The notes beneath the pieces were generated by a model that saw nothing but the letters and a program-made list of their open reading frames with translations, did no database searches and had not been told where the DNA came from. Positions 1-10,951 of a stretch of DNA of 64,000 nt are shown piece after piece. The stretch is taken from positions 2,046,001 through 2,110,000 of the forward strand of contig CP114123.1 of the NCBI GenBank assembly GCA_029959195.1, written 5' to 3'. A program made the position numbers and the translations under genes. This stretch comes from Dictyophora rubrovolvata. Taxonomy: Eukaryota; Basidiomycota; Agaricomycetes; Phallales; Phallaceae. Position 1 is the first letter of the stretch. The number at the start of each line of letters is the position of its first letter.

Positions 1-450
1 TGATTTAAATTGGCTTGATTGACCTGACCCCACTACGCGGGCTAAACACTACCATAAATCAGAAAAAAAAACGAGTAAAACATGAGTCTATTAGATCGGA
101 CGAACCTGCGTGTGATTTATTTGCCCCAAGTAAGACAGTGCAAGCTACGGTAGAGCAGACTATTACATATAAACCAAATCGTGTTAAGTAACATAAAACA
201 TCTGTCCCCTTATTTGGGGTGAGGCGAGTCCTTCGGGACGGCGCTACTGCCTTGTGGTGGAAGTGAGAATAGGTGGTTAATCGTCTAACGCCTCGTGCGG
301 ATTTGTTTTTTCTTCTTCGTTTCACGTCCAGAGGGTAGGGGACGTCCTGTTGCAAGTGTGCCGTGTTGTTCGTCCCGTATTATCTACAAAAGTCCAAGCA
401 CTTTTCGTTGTTTGGACGAACCTGCATCCAAACGGCGCATGCTTTCCCTT
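1..450 (-). pseudogene. Shuffled fragments of a GH16 glucanase gene
   Basis: Short stretches match, on the minus strand, the exon 2 end, intron 2 and exon 3 start of the complete GH16 gene at 13101-14617. Around 1-60 the match is to 13995-14110. Around 100-120 and again at 414-443 the exon 2 donor region recurs. The pieces are out of order and no reading frame can be followed, so this is debris and not a gene. It is the left edge of a duplicated zone in which GH16 pieces abut unrelated sequence. Confidence 0.55.
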
Positions 451-1010
451 CTCCAAACGATGGAGTACTGGTTCGTCATTGTTTTTGAAATCGTTGTTCT
501 GCGTGTCAATCGACTTTTATTTCCCTATTTTTACGTGGCAGAAGATTTTATTGACGGATGGTGGAATGATTATACTCGACGACGGTCGGACGGACCAGTT
601 CTCAAGTGATTGCAAACTCCACAAGGTAAATCCTTGACTATTTAGTTTTCTAGTCTCGTCAGTGTTTTCTGAAATCACGAATACCAAAAATCAAACGAAC
701 TCCCGCCTCTTCCTCCTTACTCTGAAAACTATCTCCCAGCGTATTTTGAGTCTATCGTTCCTACCAGTAATCTGTCTCATATAGTATACTCACAGAGTCT
801 GCGATACGCACATGAACAACGAAACCTGCGAAATACCCGTCCCTTGAGCACAGCCATCCAATTGCGTCCCGTCGAGAATGAAATCGATGCTGGTACGAAA
901 CCAGTCTTGGCTCTTTTCTCTTCAAAGTAGCTCGAACGATTCCAAGACGATAGATGAGCCACTAGCACGTAATTGGAATATCGGTTCATCAGATTCAAAC
1001 TCCAATTCAA
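450..1010 (+). repeat. Degenerate duplicate of the 21668-22260 segment
   Basis: This block aligns along its length with 21668-22260, with small indels. In both copies one can follow a short peptide with a GWWN-Y-TRRR core, then a splice-like gtaaat site, then a Ser/Thr/Pro-rich stretch. The reading frame is interrupted differently in each copy, and here stops break it repeatedly. I infer a decayed copy of a hypothetical protein gene. No family is recognised. Confidence 0.5.
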
Positions 1011-1019
1011 AATTTAAGG

Positions 1020-1656
1020 CCTGAGATTGATCCAACGAGCTGAAATGTCACACATGTCACATTCAACACAGGCCTTGCAAAAAAACACTCGTCTTGTCTA
1101 CTGGAAACCTTTCATTGATTGGGTCACCCGTCTCAGTCGCCCATGTCGCCACGACCTCGGACCAACTGTAACTGTCAGAACGTGCTAGACGTTTCTTCCA
1201 GGCTCTACGATACTCTCCACAAACCATTGTTAGTGAGTACATAAACCTTCGGTCTCTACGCTCGAGTCCAACTTAAATTACAAAAAGTAACTTTTGCGAC
1301 GAGCCTCCACTTGAACTACTACTCATCTCACAACAACGTCTCTCTCACAAACATTCTTCAACAAGTTCCGCCCCTTCTTCACACTCTTCGACGACGTGGC
1401 CCGTTCATCTCGATCGCCATGCTCATTCCCAACAATATACCGCCACTTCGCGCCATTCGACAACTTTGTTCAATCCCGCCACCCAACCTTAGACTTGTCA
1501 GAGCACGACAATGGTTATATATATTGTTGAAGCTGAAGCTTAAAGTTCCAGGTGTCAAAAAAGAGAATCTTGAGGTTAGAGTTGGGGATAATGGGCGTAC
1601 TTTGACCATTGAAGGGAAGGTTCTGGCTAGGGCTTATAAAAACGATGGATATTGGA
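1020..1656 (+). pseudogene. HSP20 pseudogene 1 (5' part only)
   Basis: The block carries the promoter-side sequence (about 1020-1336) and most of exon 1 of a small heat shock protein, matching the intact gene at 19082-19729. The start codon position (1337-1339) reads ACG instead of ATG. A frame change near 1520 separates the N-terminal part from the PGVKKENLEVRVGDNG section. Similarity stops near 1656, before the intron and second exon, so the alpha-crystallin domain is incomplete. Three independent defects make a functional protein unlikely. Confidence 0.85.
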
Positions 1657-2774
1657 ATAGTTTTGTTTTAAATCAACATAATTTCAGAAACAGAGTTAGA
1701 CGAAACTGGTACTCAGTACTCATTGTAGTTATAGGACGAGCCGATCGCCCAAGTGCCGTACCAGAACACGCGTTGGAGTGCAGTACTGCCTTCGCTGCCA
1801 CGTTAGAAAAGAAATGAGCTCTTCAGCGCGTACTATGTCAAATGGATAGATGTGATTGGCAGGTGCAAGACGTACAAGTTCCCACATGCTATGAATCGAT
1901 AAAGGATACGCTTTCCAAGCCATCGCTGACGGAAGAATCCGTTTGTATTGCGTCCAAAGTTGGCATAATTATTGAGCTATGAGTGGTTGATTGTATCAAC
2001 CGAGATGGCCGTATGGTCTAAATTCTAAATACGGTTAGGTAAAAGAATGCACCTGAGGCGACGACGTACCGGATGGGTGTTTGAAGACCATGCTCAATTC
2101 ACAATTCGATATTGGTGAGAGTTGACGTTCTTGAATGCGTTGATTTCCCGGCTGGCAAATCATCAGGGCTACTGCATAGAATTGCAAATCTATCGCTCAT
2201 CGACACCGACTCCTGTATTTGTTAAGATTTGCAATATTGTAGCGGGAAGTGGGAGCTAGATCGATTCAGCAACTATCTCAATTGAATTGCAATCGAAGGC
2301 CAAAGAATACCAATATCGATCATACTAAACTGGGATGGGACAAGAGCGAAAATTGGCAAAACAAAAGACGAAAACGAGTGACCGTCGCCAGGTGTTTTGA
2401 AGACATGATCCGCTCGCAAGGTAGATAATTGTGTGCACAGCTGTCCCATACGTTTTCTCGTTGTCGTAGGGGTTATAACTTGAACTAGGTGCAGATCCAG
2501 GTCTATGCATTGGTGAAAAGGTGAGAGGAGACCTAACGAAAGTTGGAACGTCTGCCACGAGTTGAATACACAGAGTTAGCAAAACCAAAAAAAACCACCT
2601 ACTGGAACTTCTAGAAATATAATTTATAGTCCCATAATACGCTTGGAGTTGTGTGTATTAGGTCGATCATCGATCATGCATCATGGGCCGGCCTGTTTTC
2701 ACTTTTGAGCCGCTCGCGACAGGATTGTAACTCCGACTGCAACAGCTCTACATCACCGCCGCACACTGACCCAA
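1657..2774. other. Intergenic DNA, nothing recognised
   Basis: I see no open frame with coding character, no RNA gene and no clear repeat here. The only long frame (minus, 2325-2588) has no recognisable motif and no duplicate. Confidence 0.4.
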
Positions 2775-4150
2775 CACCGTACATGAAGGCAGCGTAAAAC
2801 TCACCGGGCTCAACAAAGTCTGACGTTTCTATGAGTTCTTATCACGTCATCAAACTTCTTACAGGAACCCTCTGAGTTCGCCCGCGTCTCTGTGGCTCGA
2901 AGCAGTAAGCATTCTGAAGAGTTATTGTCAGCGGAAGGTGAGTATTTTAATAGTTCTCCTTGCAACATAGAATTTTATTTTCATTTTGTATCACTGGTGG
3001 TTTGTGATAGGTGGTGAAACGGACATTGGTTTGGGTGCTTATCAGTACCTGAAAAACCGATAGCACTTGCGGGGGTGAAGGTACTTAGTAGCTGGCGGAC
3101 ACACGTCTAGTGTTGAGTTTTCAGAAATGGTGGTCCAGATAACGCTGCTCAATTCTACGAAGTAAGTCGCTTCTTTTCCTTTATCTGATAACTCGTTTAA
3201 ACGGAAATACCGTTCCACCTCTAGGATGACGTTACCCCAAGACCTACTATATTCCGCAGTTCATGACTATCAAATTGCAAATAAATGACCTGATCAATAG
3301 AGGTCGTATCGCACTGATAGCTTTCAGAAAATTTCGATATCAAAGAATTCCCGATGTCCTTTTGGGATTTTTCGTGCAATGCGCTTCGGCAGACATTCAA
3401 AGTCTCTTAAATATGCGTCTTTGTTTCTAATAAACACGATATCTCTAAAAACAAGTAAAGTGTTGAAATCGTATCATTTCTTTTTGAACTTAGCAATGAT
3501 GGTAGTTTCAGAGAAATTGATTGTGTTACGCGGGACTTGAAGTCTCACAAAATCAACGACATCAGCGTAAGCGAGCCATTCTTCTTTGAAATTATCTGCG
3601 TTGCTATTGTTTCATGAGCTTTCCGGCGAAACAGAGCTGAGTTCCGAGTCCTCTGTATGATGGAGATGTAGTCGGACAGCCTGGATTGGTGGACAATACA
3701 GCTTGTGACTGGGATCATCATAATTATTATCCATCATGGAGGCCACGCGATCCGCTGAAGCACATTGTGAGTCCTTGAAATTCTTCAAAGGGGCTACGAA
3801 GCTCCCAACAAGTCAAATTTATTAATCCAATCGATACTTGTTTTATGCATCATTTGAATCTTCCTGAACCAGGAGTGCTGCGACACTACTCAGAGCGTAA
3901 GTTCACAAGTTATATTTAAATACTGGCGATGGCAAAAATTACAATCTTAACTGAGCCGAAATGCATAAGCTTCAGGAGATGAACGTACTGTTGATTTAGT
4001 TATTGTTAGGGTAACGATGTCTTACAGTCATGCGGTGATTGATGATGGCAACTCGAACATCCGGCTTTGCCTTGTTTCAGTTTTCCTTAAATGCATTTGT
4101 TTGTCCGTCTCATACTTGACCTCACGACTCAGGCTATTGGGTCAACTCTG
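2775..4150 (+). pseudogene. Gene Y, copy 1: multi-exon gene, probably decayed
   Basis: The segment is duplicated at 8876-10950. The best exon is 3650-3766, read in the CCT CTG TAT frame, with residues such as PLYDGDVVGQPG, then DWDHHNYYPSWRPRDPLKHI just before a gtgagt donor. A candidate short exon follows at about 3872-3898 (ends at gtaagt), and earlier exon-like pieces include GGETDIGLGAYQYL near 3010 and NGGPDNAAQFYE near 3127. I cannot join these into one unbroken protein: the frame near 2860 hits a stop. I do not recognise the family. It could be a real gene whose splice sites I misplace, but the poorer state of the second copy favours decay. Confidence 0.4.
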
Positions 4151-4167
4151 CACTTCAGCCTTTGAAA

Positions 4168-5881
4168 ATGAATAATAATACTGCCAATGCTACCTCTATC
4201 AGTGGCGCGGTCACTTCGGAACTGATTCAAACAGCATATCTTGGGTGAGTTTCCGTCTTGAATATTTGACATTGGTTTGACTATAGGGCGTTAGCTATGT
4301 CTTCACGCTTGTTAATTTTGCCATCATAGGTACGTTGTCTAATAAACTAAATGAACAATTAAATGTTAAAAATAATACGCCAGCACTCCTTGCTTATACT
4401 ACAGTTCTGGCTATACCACAGGAGATGGTATATATGTGGTTATCACCAAAACCTTTCAGCATTCAAAATTTACTTTATGCTTCTACAAGATATGCAGGCA
4501 TTATTCCACAAGTACTTTATCTCTGGTTAAACATGTTGCCAGTAAGCAGAAGTATTCTAAAGAGTCTGCAAGCAGTGTTAACCGTTTCTTCCTTGCAGCC
4601 AGGAAGGTAAGATATTATTATTATGAAGATTAGGAAATTCAGAAAGTACAAAAGCTTGTGCAATAATATAGCTAATGCACAGAATACTGCATTCTTTTTG
4701 ACGTATATTGGTGTTCAAGGTTGGTGTAGTATGTGATTTGTGTGAATACCCATGAGATTATTTGTTTAGGCTTGTTGGTCACTCGAGCATACACATTGTG
4801 TCAAGGGAACAAGGTTATAGCTGGGGCTTTGGCTTTCTCTTTTGGGGGAGGGCTTGGTTTATTCCTTTATGGTCAGAATTCCCATTGCAGTGAGAACACA
4901 CAGTGGACTCCTCATCTTTTTTCAGAAGTAATAACATCTACCGGATGTGTTCAAAGGTCTGGAATTATCAATATTCAATTTATGCTAAATCCTGTTCTCA
5001 ATTTTTTTGCTAGTGTTCCTGGTAGGTCTGAATAAACATTGCTAGTTACGAATGGGCCTAAATGTGATATGACTTTATCGAAGAACCCCTAGTGATCTTG
5101 GCCTCAGATGTCTGTACTATCGCAACTGATCTAGTTGTCTTTTGTGTTTGCTTATGGAAGGTCTGGGATGCATGGAAATTAAAGGGTGAAACAGGCATCA
5201 GAAGTGGCAATGACCTTGTTTCAGTGCTACTCAAGCAAAGTATGCTTATATTACATCCTTGGCGAAGTGTTGTTTACACAATAATGAATTAGCTATGTTG
5301 AGGTTTTGGTAAGCCGAACAACAAAGAATCCTTTTTCATGACTCATTTTGGCCTTCAAAGCTTTGTGATTGTTATTTCCATCACTGCTATAATTATTGAA
5401 CAAGTAAGAACAATGCAAAACCTGGTTGTATCTTCCTAACAGCCGGCTTCTAGGTGCGGATTCAGAATGGCGTAAGTGCACTCTCTTAATTGAAGTACTA
5501 AATCATAATGGTCTGAGTGCACTGAACTTCAAATTCATGCTACATCAGTTTGCAATAAATATCTTGGGCGATCTTCAACATAGGTATGGCCATTTCTGTC
5601 CTTATCTCAATGTCATTGTTTGATCTTTAATCTCAAGTATTTCGGTTATTTTAATTGCCGATTTTACTTTAGATCTTCGTCAACGAAATTCCACAGTAAT
5701 TCAAGCCACAAACATAACATTACCAACTATTCAAATTTCAAGTGTGGCGAATTATATACACCAATCAATCCTTGTGGAAATGGGTGATCATGAAATACCG
5801 ATAAGTTCAAGGGCCGAAGGTGAGGATGATCCCTCGACGGGATCTCCGGACGTCGAAATTGGAAGGGAAGAGTCGACTTAG
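4168..5881 (+). CDS. DUF6533-like seven-helix membrane protein, copy 1
   Basis: Exons inferred from phase: starts at 4168 (MNNNTANATS), then YVFTLVNFAII joined to VLAIPQEMVYMWLSPKPF, the hallmark N-terminal DUF6533 helix-loop. Further exons give CVNRFFLAARK, NTAFFLTYIGVQG, LLVTRAYTLCQGNKVIAGAL, a GC-containing loop, ILASDVCTIATDLVVFCVCLWKVWDAW and FVIVISITAIIIEQ, that is, several hydrophobic helices separated by short introns. The family is basidiomycete-expanded, of unknown function, and resembles receptors in topology. The last exon is uncertain: one frame ends near 5796, while an acidic tail ending at 5881 looks more family-like. Almost identical to 10952-12671. Confidence 0.65.
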
Positions 5882-6311
5882 GATCAGCGCTCACAATGGG
5901 CACAATATTTGATGTTAGGAGAGGACGGATTCTAAACCCTACCATATATTTATATCGCTAAACGGATATAGATATGAAACCTTGTTATTTATAACTCTTA
6001 CACCGCTACCCTAGAAAAGTGACTATTTTACTTTGTTATTTATCGAACGAGAGGTTTTATAGCTACCACTCATATGAACTTCCCGGCTCCTCTTTTATTA
6101 TGGACCTGTAGCTCAATATCTCTCTGCAAAAACTCTCTATCATTTCAAAATTGTCCCGATATATTTATCAAATAGGATTTAGAATTGCTATAAGAATAAA
6201 AGAGTGAAAGAATAAAAGAGTAAGGAAATTGTCCGATTACAAGCACTATGAGTACTTTCGTACATATATAGCATAGCACATGCCCCTGCGCATGCAAATT
6301 CAAGTCCAATT
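5882..6311. other. Intergenic, duplicated
   Basis: Shared 3' region between the convergent membrane protein and GH16 copies. It matches 12672-13100 with few changes, and no gene is seen in it. Confidence 0.6.
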
Positions 6312-6818
6312 TTAGAGCAGCACTGATCCAATCAATGCAGCTCCTAGCAGCGAAGCAAGTGTGACGCTCATTCCGTAAGAGGACGCCGAGTTTGATCCAG
6401 AAGAACCAGAACCGGAAGAACCTGATCCTGTCCCAGCCGATCCCGAGCCAGAACTGCTAGCACCGGTACCGGGAGAACTAGAAGCATTAGTAGCAGCAGC
6501 AGCTGCGTCAGTTTGGTAGATCCTGACGGATCTAATCTCGAAATACGCGTTGTCGTATCCTGATGGAGGACCGATTACGAAGTCGTTGTGACATACGCCT
6601 TGGCATGTCTCATTGAACACTTTGGGATTGCCCGCACTGTAAAGAAAGAAAAGAATTATTTAAGGGTGTGGTAATCCAACACGATTGAAAACTTACAAGT
6701 CCCCGCATAGTGTGATGTCGAGAATGAGCTCTTGAGCACCGAAGAATTCGTCAATGTTGCATCCGGAATTGGTACATATAGTTAACGAGCGGCTCGCCGA
6801 GAGTGGTGGCGTCATCGC
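6312..6818 (-). pseudogene. Truncated GH16 glucanase (last exon and part of the one before)
   Basis: Minus strand. It holds the final exon (ending at 6312) with the [34 protein letters not shown] block, a Ser/Gly-rich linker and a hydrophobic tail for membrane or GPI attachment, plus part of the preceding exon. The catalytic EIDxxE exon is absent. Compared with the intact copy at 13101-14617, the remaining exon 5 carries a 4-base insertion and a small deletion. At about 6818 it joins directly to zinc-finger gene sequence, marking a rearrangement breakpoint. Confidence 0.85.
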
Positions 6819-7108
6819 TAAGTACAGAAGATATCTTAATATGTTTGCCTGTGGTCAAGCCTTTAAGTGAATTTTACACTGTACCTACCTTTTCTCTTTC
6901 GAGTAGTGGAACGGAGTTTACTGAACGTCATCACGTCACCAGTAAACTATTAGGTTTAAACTTCTGGTGCGGTTGCTGGTACGTCCGTTGCATCGACTGC
7001 ATGAGCATTTTGCTGAAAAAGTACGCCAATCCCAAACGTTTTTCCAGGAAGGATGCAGCGTATGAACGGGTGGTCCCTAACCTGTCAACGAAAACCACCG
7101 CTTAAAAC
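6819..7108 (+). pseudogene. Broken C2H2 zinc-finger gene, 3' part
   Basis: Matches exon 3 to the end of the zinc-finger gene at 24028-24615. The first finger is missing. The acceptor before the last exon reads AA instead of AG (near 7029), and a deletion removes the first zinc-binding His of finger 2. Fused to the GH16 stump at its left edge. Confidence 0.8.
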
Positions 7109-7769
7109 GAGATATCTGTATGCCTACTACTATGCCAATACATATCAACAAAGTCTCTTCAAATCGAGAAAGTATCTTGAGAGACACGTATGTCCGGACA
7201 AAAAGCAGCCAATCACCATCACCTCGGCGAGTCTCAATTGGAGCATACCATAAAATCATGCAAGAAAACCAGTCTTTTCTTCGTGTGGTTGCGTGCGTCG
7301 TGAAAGCGCGGGCGTTCTAACCAAATTTAAGATGTTACTAAACAGCGCAAAGGCTCGCCAGCTTTACATGGAGTCTGGTAAACTCGGAGCAAACGATGTG
7401 AATGAATCTATGGTCTTCTATGGTCTGTCGCAATGAACCTGTGGACACATGTGGGCACTCCGGCACCACCGGCAGTTGGCCTCGGCCTTAACCCTGGCCC
7501 TTCACTATCGTAAGGGCCGTTGTTGCGACGCTGCAGTTTTATGTTGAACTTCTACGAATGCGAGGACCGGGGACTGGTAATCTCTGAAGCTTTCCTGAGA
7601 CTCGCTGTAGCTGTTTCTGAATATGTGAAAAAGGAGAGCTTCGCTTCAAGAGGAGCCTGGACATTTCCACGTTCCCGCGATTTTTTTTCCTTTTTCTTGC
7701 TCATATTGATGACTTCGGCCAAACTTATAGAATTGTGCGACCTTGCTAGCTGGTTTCCGGTGAGAATGA
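7109..7769. repeat. Repeat X, copy 2
   Basis: Aligns with 24616-25430 downstream of the intact zinc-finger gene, so the duplicated segment includes the zinc-finger gene and what follows it. Frames open in one copy are broken by stops in the other, on both strands, so I do not call a gene. Confidence 0.5.
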
Positions 7770-8755
7770 GCTGAAATGTTATACGCCACACACAACACAT
7801 GTCTTGCAAAACTAAAACACTCGTCTCGTCTCGTCTACTGGAACCCGTTCAAATTTTGTGGCTCAAGAGTACGCCAGATTATCGATCATCCTATGATTGG
7901 TTACCCGTCTCACAGTCACCATCGTGTCGCTAACTGCCGGAAGGTGCTAGACGTTTCTTCCGGGCTCTACGATATTCTCCACAAACCATTCTGAGTGAGT
8001 ATATACACCTTCTGTCTGAACGTCTCAGTTCCACTCAAATCACGAAAAGGAACTCTTACGATCAACCTCGACAACTACCACTCTAGTTCTACACTCATCT
8101 CACAACGATGTCTCTCTCACGAACGTTCTTCAACGAGTTCCGCCCCTTCTTCACACTCTTCGACGACGTAGCCCATTCATCTCGATCACCATACTCATTC
8201 CCACTTCGCCCCGTTCGACGAATTTGTTCAATCCCGCCACCCAACGCTAGACTTGTCAGAGCAAGACAACGATTATATTGTCGAAGCTGAAGTTCCAGGT
8301 GTTGAAAAGGGGAATGTTGGGGTTAGGGTTGGGGATAATGGGCGTGGCTTGACTATTGAAGGGAAGGTTCTGGCTAGGGTGTATTAAAACGATGGAAATG
8401 GCGCCGCCGCCACTGCCACTGCTACTGAAGGAGAGACGACTGTTCCTGTTAATGGAAATGGAGATACGCCCACCTCTAATGAAGGTATGTTTACCACCTC
8501 ACACTGCTACCCTATTTCGATGCCTAACATTCTTCATTTAGTCACCAAACCAGACTCTTCTACGCCTACCGTAATCACATCATCCGACCGAGACCATCTT
8601 GGTCAACTCATCACACTTCACACGCACGGTCTGGCTTCCTCGTGCCGCCGACGCCTCCAAGATCAACGCAACTTCACAGGACGGCATTCTAACTTTGCGC
8701 ATCCCCAAAATTACCGTGGACCAAGGGTCCGTCAAGGTCCAGATTCCGTAGATGG
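7770..8755 (+). pseudogene. HSP20 pseudogene 2 (near full length)
   Basis: The promoter-like region is followed by ATG at 8108 and MSLSRTFFNEFRPFF, identical to the intact gene for 15 residues. About 14 bases are missing near 8200 compared with 19082-19729, shifting the frame into a stop after 60 residues. The rest of exon 1, a GTATGT intron (about 8485-8541) and exon 2 to the terminal stop near 8752 are still recognisable, and another stop lies in the GGCTAGGGTGTATTAA stretch near 8380. The upstream heat shock element of the live gene is not conserved here. Confidence 0.88.
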
Positions 8756-8875
8756 ATATCCCTCGCGCGGCGAACAACACCACCAATTTCTGGTGTTTGG
8801 CTACATTTCGCTTGGTGTCTTCCGACTCATCTTTTTTCGTATTCATATCCATGTATTGACTAAGGCCTACTCTAC

Positions 8876-9960
8876 GCCTAATACTATACATAAAAGCAGC
8901 GTGAAACTCACCGGGCTCAACCAAGTCTAACCTCTCTACGAGTAGTCCTCACCACATCATCAAACTTCTCACGGTAACCCTCTGAGTTCGTCCGCGTCTT
9001 TATGGCGAGAAGCAGTCAGAGTTGTTGTCAGTGGAAGGTAAGTGACTCAATGGTTCGTTTTGCTGAACAGAATCTTATTTTCACTTCGTATTATTGGTGG
9101 CTTTGTGACAGGTGGTGAAACGGACATTGGTTTGGGTAAATACCAGTACCTTGGAAAACGATAGCATTTGTGGGGGTGAAGGTAGTAGTTAGCACACACA
9201 CGACCTTCGGTGGGACGAATTTTGGCAGACATGTAACGTCTTTTGGATCCAGATATAAATACATGATATTTCTAAACAACAAGATCATATCATTTCTCTC
9301 GAAATAACAATGATGGAACCTTATTGGAGAAATTAACCATGTTATGTCGGTACTTGAAGGCTCACAAAATTAATGACATCAACGTCGTAAGGGAGCCATT
9401 CTTCCTCAATTCTTCCTTGGAAACCATCCCCATTTTTGTTGTTGTTTCACAAACACTGCGGCGAAACTGAGCTGAATCCTCTATGATTTAGATGTTGATG
9501 GACCACCTGGATTGGTGAATAATATGACTTGCGGCCGGAATCACCTGTTGGAGTTTGCAATACGGTTACGGTAGATTAAAACTGATATTACACCGCATGC
9601 TCAGGCTGTACAGTATCCTGAGGCGCCAGTCAAAAGACCACAACATCTTCTGACCGAAGCACCTCAGGTATGTTGTCTAGCTACTATTAATATTACAACG
9701 TCTTCTCACCGAAGTAACTCAGTGTTTCTTTCAATATCATCATAATCATCATCGTCCATCATGAAGGCCACGCGATCCGCTGAAGTACATTCTGAGTCCT
9801 TGAAATTCGTCACAGGGACTATGAAGCTCTCAAAAAGTCAATACGATATTTGTTTAACACAGTATTTGAATCTTCCCAAACTAGGGCTGTGACACTACCC
9901 AGAGTTTAAGTTTACAAGTTTCATATACTTAAATACTCTCGAAAATCACGACCTTAACTG
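8876..9960 (+). pseudogene. Gene Y, copy 2 (decayed)
   Basis: Second copy of the 2775-4150 segment. It is interrupted by about 200 bases of extra sequence near 9541-9740 and by the transposon that starts at 9961. The best exon of copy 1 is split here: its 5' half lies near 9480-9540 and its 3' half near 9745-9795, and the donor after it reads ctgagt instead of gtgagt. The remainder continues at 10720-10950. Confidence 0.5.
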
Positions 9961-10719
9961 ATGTCGCAAAAATCGAAAGGGGTTTATAATTCAAATCGGG
10001 TTTATTTACCCAACGTGAAATTAATTTTGCATTTATTTTCAATTTCACGATGTATAGAGCTTAGTTTTCTCCCGTGCCTTTATTTTCGGGTCCCTTCTCC
10101 AATGAATGCCCTGCAACTTCGCCTGAGTTGTGATCGGCTAAAAACTCATTCATCGGCTAATCTCTGAACGTCTTGAATCGCACAAAAAAGAGGATGGTCT
10201 GTGCGCAAGATCAGGTTCCCATATAAACTCGGGACTTCGTTCATTTTCAAGTCGGTCATGTTGCCCCACTTAGTGGTATTCGTCATATGTACAGTAGTAG
10301 TAGTCTAGTAGTAGTCTAGTAGTAATCTAGTAGTAGTCTTAGTCTTAGTCTTAGTCTTAGTAGTCTTAGTAGTAGCAGCAGCAGTAGATTAGTCTAGTAG
10401 CAGTGGTAATTACGCTCTTTCATAGTGTATATAGACTATGTACATATATATGTTCAATATAATTTTTTTGAAAGCTACTCTGACTTGTGATTTTGTCTGA
10501 AAAAAAACAAAGTTAAAAAAAAAAACAGGAGTAAGATGATGATTTACATAAGTAAATTTTACAATGTATAAAAAACCACTGATTTAGTTTATAAACATGG
10601 CTGGCGGTTTATTGGAGCCTTGAAATGATTATAAACCAATTATAAACCCCCTCGGCGTCTGACAACCTTTTTTGGGTTTATAATGCATTATAATCCTCTA
10701 AGGATTTTTGCGACATTTG
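9961..10719. mobile_element. Non-autonomous DNA transposon with terminal inverted repeats
   Basis: Begins ATGTCGCAAAAATC and ends with the exact reverse complement. Subterminal TTTATAAT-type repeats face inward from both ends. It interrupts gene Y copy 2 at a point where copy 1 (near 3950) is uninterrupted, so it inserted after the duplication. No transposase frame is visible. Flanking direct repeats are not clear; imperfect TTAACTGA/TTGAGTTGA-like sequence lies beside the ends. A shorter relative lies at 23374-23471. Confidence 0.8.
10289..10412. repeat. AGT/CTT-rich microsatellite inside the transposon
   Basis: Irregular runs of AGTAGT, CTAGT and CTTAGT units with some AGC units. It is compound and imperfect. 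Confidence 0.85.
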
Positions 10720-10951
10720 AGTTGAGTGCAGAAGGTCCCGGAGATTAACGTATGGCTGATTTAATTATTGTCAGGGAAACGGTGTCTTACAGTCATATGG
10801 TGATTGATGATGGCAACTCGAACATCCGGCTTTGCCTTTGTTCAGTTTTTCTTAAAAGCATATGTTTCAAGTTGTCCGTCTTATAATTGGCCTCACAGCT
10901 CAAGCTACCGGGGAAATTCACCTTTGCACCACTGCACTCCAGCCTTTTAAA

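Noticed and set aside
10289-10412. Possible CRISPR-like or tandem regulatory array
   Set aside because: Irregular trinucleotide-type units without spacers in a eukaryotic transposon: a microsatellite.
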